NCBI GenBank assembly: GCA_029817715.1
Contig: JARUPY010000085.1
Location: forward strand, 2,790,001-2,854,000
Direction: 5' to 3'
Source of the DNA: Melastoma dodecandrum
Taxonomy: Eukaryota > Streptophyta > Magnoliopsida > Myrtales > Melastomataceae
DNA: 64,000 nucleotides
The notes beneath the pieces were generated by a model that was given only the letters and a program-made list of their open reading frames with translations, was not told the origin of the DNA and did no database searches. A program made the position numbers and the translations under genes. Of this stretch, positions 59,619 to 64,000 are shown piece by piece (position 1 is the stretch's first letter; every line of letters begins with the position of its first letter).

Positions 59619-62600
59619 ATGCCGAGGAATACTCGAAGTACTACTGCCCATGAGTCTCACAATCCCTTAGATGGGGAAAACCAGTCAGAACTTCCTCCGG
59701 GAATGAGCTTGCAAGCGCCGGCCCTAGGAGGCCAGGCAGCCACAAACCAGTCAGAACTTCCTCCGGGAATGAACTTGCCAGCGCCGGCCCTAGGAGGCCA
59801 GGCCGCTACAAACCAGTCCACCTTTGATTCGCATACCCCGTCCGAATTTATTTCGAGACTGGAGTTCCACAAGGAACTGGGGGATATGCGTCAGGAGTTG
59901 ACTGATATGAAGGATATTCTAATGGACGTCCAAACTCTAATGGGGCGTCTTTCTGGCCCGAGAAATGAGGAAAGAGTAAGACCTCGTATGAGAGAAACCC
60001 CCTTTAGGGAGTCTACGTTCATGACGGACGCTCGACGAACTGCTCAAGGGCCACGTAACGTGACTTTTGAGCAATCTGAGATAAGGACAAATGCCCTTTT
60101 TGAACCTGGGAATCTGGTTCCCCCTAGTCGACCCTCTTCTTCACGTAATCGACCAACGAATACGCATTGGAATGAGGCAGGGGACTTTCCAGAGGAAACA
60201 GATCAAGGGGAGGATTTTATCCCGACTCATCGCCCTGGCAAAGAACCTGTAATCGACGCGACTGGAGACCCTTATGAGCTCGGATCCCGAGGTGGAAATT
60301 TCCGGGAGGAGCCTTCTTTCTACATGAGGAATCCAGCGAATCAGGCAATGGGGGATAGATCTCCGTATAGCCCGATAAGGTCGACTCGACCTCCAGCACA
60401 GGCCCCAGTAGGCGGTGTACCCCCAGATTTGAGGGAGGCCATAACTCAGGTTATAGAGCAAGTCGTCCCCGGAATAGCTCGGCGAGACGATGCTTGTTTG
60501 TACAGGTCTCCCTATCCTGCGTATGTCGACAGGGATTTCCCTTTACCTAGAGGTTATAAAGTGCCCGACTTTACTCGTTTTTCGGGTGAAGACGAAATGA
60601 CCCCACTCGAGCATGTCGCTCGCTTCACTCACCAGCTTGGCGAGGCGGCTGGAAACGACTTTTGGAAACTGAAGCTCTTCCCTAACTCGTTAACAGGAGA
60701 TGCCTTTACGTGGTATGCGAGTTTGCCGCCAGGGTCAATAGCCTCGTGGACTCAGATGCAATCTATGTTCGTTAAGACCTTTGCTCGACTGGACACCCCC
60801 ATGTCGATGTTTGAGGTAATGCGCCTTAAGCAGGCTAACGGAGAACACCCAGGGCAGTTTCTAATGAAACTCAGGAAAGCCCTGCTACGGTGTAGTCCCC
60901 CCATACCGGAGAAGGATCAATTGCTTCTCGCATTAAATGCGTTGACTATCCCGTTCCGGAAAAAGCTGCAGGGCGAGCGCTTCGCTGACCTATATGACTT
61001 AGCGAGGAGGGCTACTGAGTATCATCAGCTCCTTACAGAGGAAGCCCACTTGACCCGAGCCTACCAAGTCGACACTTATGAAGTCGATGTGGCGGAATTT
61101 GTCAAGGGGGAGTCGACTATATGCGACCCCCTGACTAAGAAGAATTCCAAAGCTAAGGCATCCCAAAGGAATGCCGAAGAAAGAAAATACTCTTTCGACA
61201 CAGATAAAGTCGACGCTATATTCGACTGGCTTCATCAAAGGAAAAGGATTAGACTTAAGCCCGGCCATCGAGTCCCTCAGACAGAGAGGGAAAAGACTAG
61301 GAATTACTGCAAGTGGCATGGGTCTTTCACCCATGCCACCAAGGACTGTTTGTCCTTTAGAAATATCATACAGGATTTAATAGAGTCTAAAGAGCTCCGT
61401 TTTCCAGAAGTCGACGAAGTCGCCGTGGTGGATAATAATCCATTCGGGGATGAAGTCGCTATTCATACGTTTGACATATTTGACGCTGAGGTTAATCTCT
61501 TAGAAGTTATTAACGACTCTGCTGTACCCTCGCAGGACGTACAAGCAACCGGCGAGACTTTGGTGGCTAATGCCCTCATGAAGCGACTGGCTGAGCGAGG
61601 GGTCTTTATTCTGCCCAAAGGAAGGGAGAAGTGGCTATGCCACTGGCACCTGAACGACTCTCACACTACAGATCGGTGCCACACGTTCAAGAAGTACCTG
61701 CTGGACAGCAGGGCAGAGGAGTGGTACGACTTGACCCCATTCGAGGAAGCAGCAATGTCGCTGAACACTCCCCAAGGATCTTCTCACGCCCTCAAAAGCC
61801 CTCCTAGCGCAGATCGCCGAGTAGCCTTGCGAGGAGGAAGAGGGGGCCCCCAGGGTCATAAGGGGAATGGAGAAACAGCCGCCCGGAGAACAGAACGCCC
61901 GGCACGACGACTGGAGTTCGTAGACTCATCTGGCCAAAGGGTCATCAAACAGGGGTACACTAGAACTACCCCTGTCAAGGAGATCAGGCCGGTAGAGGAA
62001 CACAAGGGAGCGGACCAACCTCAGCAGGCCATGAATCGCAGGCCCCGCTACGCGTCGCAGACGGTTGACCCTCAGGAACTGCGGAGGGGGCCACCTATCG
62101 CCCAATTCCTGGACGAAAAGCTGCTGTGCCAAAAGTGCAAGTTGATCGCTCATAACCGCATACTCATCACCCAGCTCTGCACAGCATGCTGCGTTAGCTA
62201 CTTCTTGTGCCTCGTCGACTTATCCGCAAAAGGGGAGATGCTGGTGAAGCCAGTCCGTCCTGAGGGTTCAGGTAACTCGAACCCTAACAAGCCCTCTTTG
62301 AATAGGCCGGCAGATAACCCTGTGCAGGTAGGATATGACCCAGCCGACGGAAGGTTTGTGGAGGTAAGTCGACTTCCTTCTGGTTCTAAGAAACCAAGGT
62401 TTGTCAAAGCGCTTAACCCCTCGTCTCAATGGCAGAAGGCAGAAAGGAAGGTTACGCTTCCCATAAGGGCTCAAAAGAGAAAAGAAAGGCGTCTAAGTCA
62501 CGCCCAGAAGAAGCCAAGAATGACCTCTGTGATGCCACCCGTTGGCGGGAACCACGCCACGGGGAAACAAGTCGCAGAACCCGAGCGGGTCGAGTCTACT

Positions 62601-63608
62601 GACTACTCGGAAGACCCAGGCTCGAGCTTCGATTACACCCCTCTACGAGGAGATAAACCCTGCGATTTCAACGCAGAACAAGGGCCCCTTGTGAGCTGTA
62701 ACGCTCTCACCCTCCCTGCGGAATTCGCCCGCAACAACAAGTCGGAGACACCGGAAGGTAAAGCTCTCGACTCTAAAGTCACCACGTTTCCTTCTGGCTT
62801 CCCTCTACACTGGTTGAGGAAACCATCAGATCGCATGAAACAGCATATGCATTCGCTGTACATCTCAGCCACCTTTGATGGTGTCTTAGTAGGCCGAGTC
62901 TTAATAGACAACGGCGCCACTGTTAATGTTCTTCCCCTTGCCAAGTTTAGATTACTTGGGTACAAGCCTAGCGAGTTGGTGCGAACCGACGTAGCTGTAA
63001 GTGGCTTTAATGGGAGAAAATCCGAGTGCCTGGGCATATGCTCCGTGCGCCTAGGCGTCGGGAGACACGAGCAGGAAACTGCTTTCTTTGTAATCGATAT
63101 AGCCCCCTCATTTAATGCGCTTTTAGGACGCGATTGGCTTCATAAGGCCGCCGCGATTCCATCTACTTTGCATAGGGAGTTGATCTTATGGCTTGACTCC
63201 GAAATAGAAATCGTTAAAGCCGATGAATACGCCTGTTGTGACAAGGGTATTTTGCATGCAGAAACGTGTAAGACAGTCAAGGACCTTACTCTGGACCAGC
63301 GCTACAAGCTGGGAGACCCCACAGTCGGACCCTTAGGTGAACCTTCTGGGAAGTTCGACTTCATCGTGAGCTACGGCACCTCTCATCCCAAGCCTGACGA
63401 AGGACCGATTGTGCCAACAGGATGGGGGCCCGACTTCACAGACAAAGACATGGACGAGGTCCTCCAGGAGGTAGTCACGGCCAAAGATGGGGGCGAGATG
63501 AACAACAGCCCGAGCGGCAACAAGGGAGAAGCGCCTAAGAGCCAAGAGAGCACTGCGACGGAGTTGGAGCCCGATAGACTCCTGCACGAAGGGATGTATG
63601 GACAGTGA
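59619..63608 (+). CDS. Tat-type gag-protease polyprotein
   Basis: One open frame of 1329 residues. It starts 5 bp after the primer-binding site. A 22-residue unit (NQSELPPGM then PALGGQAAT) is repeated twice at about 21-64. The retrotransposon gag domain is at about 305-465 (PDFTRFSGEDEMTPLEHVAR, GDAFTWYASLPPGSI). Two Cys/His clusters follow, YCKWHGSFTHATKDC at about 565 and CHWHLNDSHTTDRCH at about 670. The protease is at about 1090 (LIDNGATVNVLP, LGRDWLH). It ends with TGA at 63606-63608, where a second frame has already opened. No internal stop, so the copy may be young. Confidence 0.9.
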   Translation: MPRNTRSTTAHESHNPLDGENQSELPPGMSLQAPALGGQAATNQSELPPGMNLPAPALGGQAATNQSTFDSHTPSEFISRLEFHKELGDMRQELTDMKDILMDVQTLMGRLSGPRNEERVRPRMRETPFRESTFMTDARRTAQGPRNVTFEQSEIRTNALFEPGNLVPPSRPSSSRNRPTNTHWNEAGDFPEETDQGEDFIPTHRPGKEPVIDATGDPYELGSRGGNFREEPSFYMRNPANQAMGDRSPYSPIRSTRPPAQAPVGGVPPDLREAITQVIEQVVPGIARRDDACLYRSPYPAYVDRDFPLPRGYKVPDFTRFSGEDEMTPLEHVARFTHQLGEAAGNDFWKLKLFPNSLTGDAFTWYASLPPGSIASWTQMQSMFVKTFARLDTPMSMFEVMRLKQANGEHPGQFLMKLRKALLRCSPPIPEKDQLLLALNALTIPFRKKLQGERFADLYDLARRATEYHQLLTEEAHLTRAYQVDTYEVDVAEFVKGESTICDPLTKKNSKAKASQRNAEERKYSFDTDKVDAIFDWLHQRKRIRLKPGHRVPQTEREKTRNYCKWHGSFTHATKDCLSFRNIIQDLIESKELRFPEVDEVAVVDNNPFGDEVAIHTFDIFDAEVNLLEVINDSAVPSQDVQATGETLVANALMKRLAERGVFILPKGREKWLCHWHLNDSHTTDRCHTFKKYLLDSRAEEWYDLTPFEEAAMSLNTPQGSSHALKSPPSADRRVALRGGRGGPQGHKGNGETAARRTERPARRLEFVDSSGQRVIKQGYTRTTPVKEIRPVEEHKGADQPQQAMNRRPRYASQTVDPQELRRGPPIAQFLDEKLLCQKCKLIAHNRILITQLCTACCVSYFLCLVDLSAKGEMLVKPVRPEGSGNSNPNKPSLNRPADNPVQVGYDPADGRFVEVSRLPSGSKKPRFVKALNPSSQWQKAERKVTLPIRAQKRKERRLSHAQKKPRMTSVMPPVGGNHATGKQVAEPERVESTDYSEDPGSSFDYTPLRGDKPCDFNAEQGPLVSCNALTLPAEFARNNKSETPEGKALDSKVTTFPSGFPLHWLRKPSDRMKQHMHSLYISATFDGVLVGRVLIDNGATVNVLPLAKFRLLGYKPSELVRTDVAVSGFNGRKSECLGICSVRLGVGRHEQETAFFVIDIAPSFNALLGRDWLHKAAAIPSTLHRELILWLDSEIEIVKADEYACCDKGILHAETCKTVKDLTLDQRYKLGDPTVGPLGEPSGKFDFIVSYGTSHPKPDEGPIVPTGWGPDFTDKDMDEVLQEVVTAKDGGEMNNSPSGNKGEAPKSQESTATELEPDRLLHEGMYGQ
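59679..59810 (+). repeat. 66-bp tandem duplication in gag
   Basis: Two adjacent 66-bp units (59679-59744 and 59745-59810) that differ at only a few positions and keep the reading frame. Confidence 0.92.
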
Positions 63609-64000
63609 GGAAAGTCATGCGATCTCTGATATCCTACAGCGACTTCAGAAGCATGTTGGGATGACTAGGAAAGTAGGATGCCAGATAGGCAACATCGATT
63701 TCGAAATTAGGCCATGTAATAACGTGGACACCGATTTAGGTGGTGTCCAGAGTCGTGAGTCACTGATGATGCCATGTGACTCACTCGTAGGCGTCAATTT
63801 AGGCGAGGCATTGAGCCCTCGAATTGTTTTAATCAGTTCTTCGATGAATAAAGAACTTTTCCATTCTATTAAAGCTACTCTAGAAGAGTTTAAAGATTGT
63901 TTCGCTTGGGATTACACTGAGATGCCTGGCCTAGATCGCCGACTTGTGGAACACAAGTTACCAATCAAAACAGGATTTAAACCAGTCCAACAGGCGCCAA
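63598..64000 (+). CDS. Start of Tat-type pol (reverse transcriptase), partial
   Basis: An open frame, +1 relative to gag-protease, starts with ATG at 63598 and overlaps the gag stop by 11 nt. It stays open to the window edge (134 codons). Near the edge it reads EEFKDCFAWDYTEMPGLDRR and then HKLPIKTGFKPVQQ, the usual entry into Gypsy reverse transcriptase. RT catalytic motifs, RNase H and integrase lie beyond the window. Confidence 0.8.
   Translation, partial: MDSEESHAISDILQRLQKHVGMTRKVGCQIGNIDFEIRPCNNVDTDLGGVQSRESLMMPCDSLVGVNLGEALSPRIVLISSSMNKELFHSIKATLEEFKDCFAWDYTEMPGLDRRLVEHKLPIKTGFKPVQQAP

Larger units (their letters stand above)
58650..64000 (+). mobile_element. Tat-type Ty3/Gypsy retrotransposon, 5' part
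   Basis: A plus-strand element cut by the right edge of the window. Its 5' LTR ends at about 59591 (cgaaca) and is followed by a primer-binding site and a long gag-protease frame, then the start of a pol frame. The gag type, the protease box IDNGATVNVLP and the RT start (DCFAWDYTEMPGL) are those of the Tat group (Ogre/Retand/TatIV-like). The left LTR edge is uncertain, between about 58560 and 58680, because the 3' LTR is outside the window. Confidence 0.85.

Overview
This is nuclear DNA from a flowering plant. Genes carry GT-AG introns, there is an intronless tRNA with internal A and B boxes, and the families are plant-specific (SAUR, ARF, BPC, filament-like plant protein, plant LRR receptor kinases, MADS-box). 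The MADS-box gene belongs to the APETALA3/DEFICIENS lineage and ends in a tail like the euAP3 motif, which points to a core eudicot. I cannot name the species. Exon-intron structures were built by hand from splice signals and family conservation; every multi-exon model below closes in frame.

Layout. 0-4.5 kb: filament-like plant protein (minus). 7.3-7.7 kb: SAUR (minus). 9.7-11.1 kb: RNA polymerase I subunit RPA43-like (minus), with a duplicated and tandemly expanded promoter segment to 11.9 kb. 14.2-18.2 kb: AUXIN RESPONSE FACTOR 5/MONOPTEROS-like (plus), followed directly by a decayed cytochrome P450. 20.0-23.9 kb: RCC2-type RCC1-repeat protein (minus). 24.7-25.7 kb: BASIC PENTACYSTEINE factor (minus), divergent from histone H3.3 (27.7-28.3 kb, plus). 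28.9-30.3 kb: V-ATPase subunit c (plus). 31.3-34.7 kb: LRR receptor-like kinase with degenerate catalytic motifs (minus). 35.3 kb: tRNA-Glu(CTC) (minus). 35.8-36.9 kb: kinesin-7 pseudogene split by a miniature LTR element. 37.2-37.9 kb: Copia remnant.

38.2-43.8 kb: an apparently complete Ty3/Gypsy chromovirus (minus) with 532-bp LTRs, an AACCC target duplication, PBS, PPT and one uninterrupted gag-pol frame. It sits 93 bp upstream of an LTV1-like ribosome-biogenesis gene (43.9-46.0 kb, plus). 47.1-47.7 kb: secreted glycine-rich protein with a cysteine-ladder tail. 48.4-51.8 kb: MCRS1-like FHA protein (minus). 52.8-54.6 kb: AP3-like MADS gene (minus). 54.6-58.6 kb: no gene seen. From about 58.6 kb to the end: the 5' part of a Tat-type Gypsy element (plus), cut off by the window early in reverse transcriptase.

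The genes are mostly housekeeping and developmental and form no operon-like pathway. Shared themes are auxin output (SAUR, ARF5), ribosome production (RPA43, LTV1) and chromatin (H3.3, MCRS1-like, BPC). I found no clearly new multi-gene system. The observations most worth following are the retroelement separating LTV1 from its former upstream DNA, the amplified site II/telo-box DNA beside RPA43, the ARF5 intron whose retention would remove PB1, the uneven divergence between the chromovirus LTRs, and the Cys-ladder glycine-rich protein.
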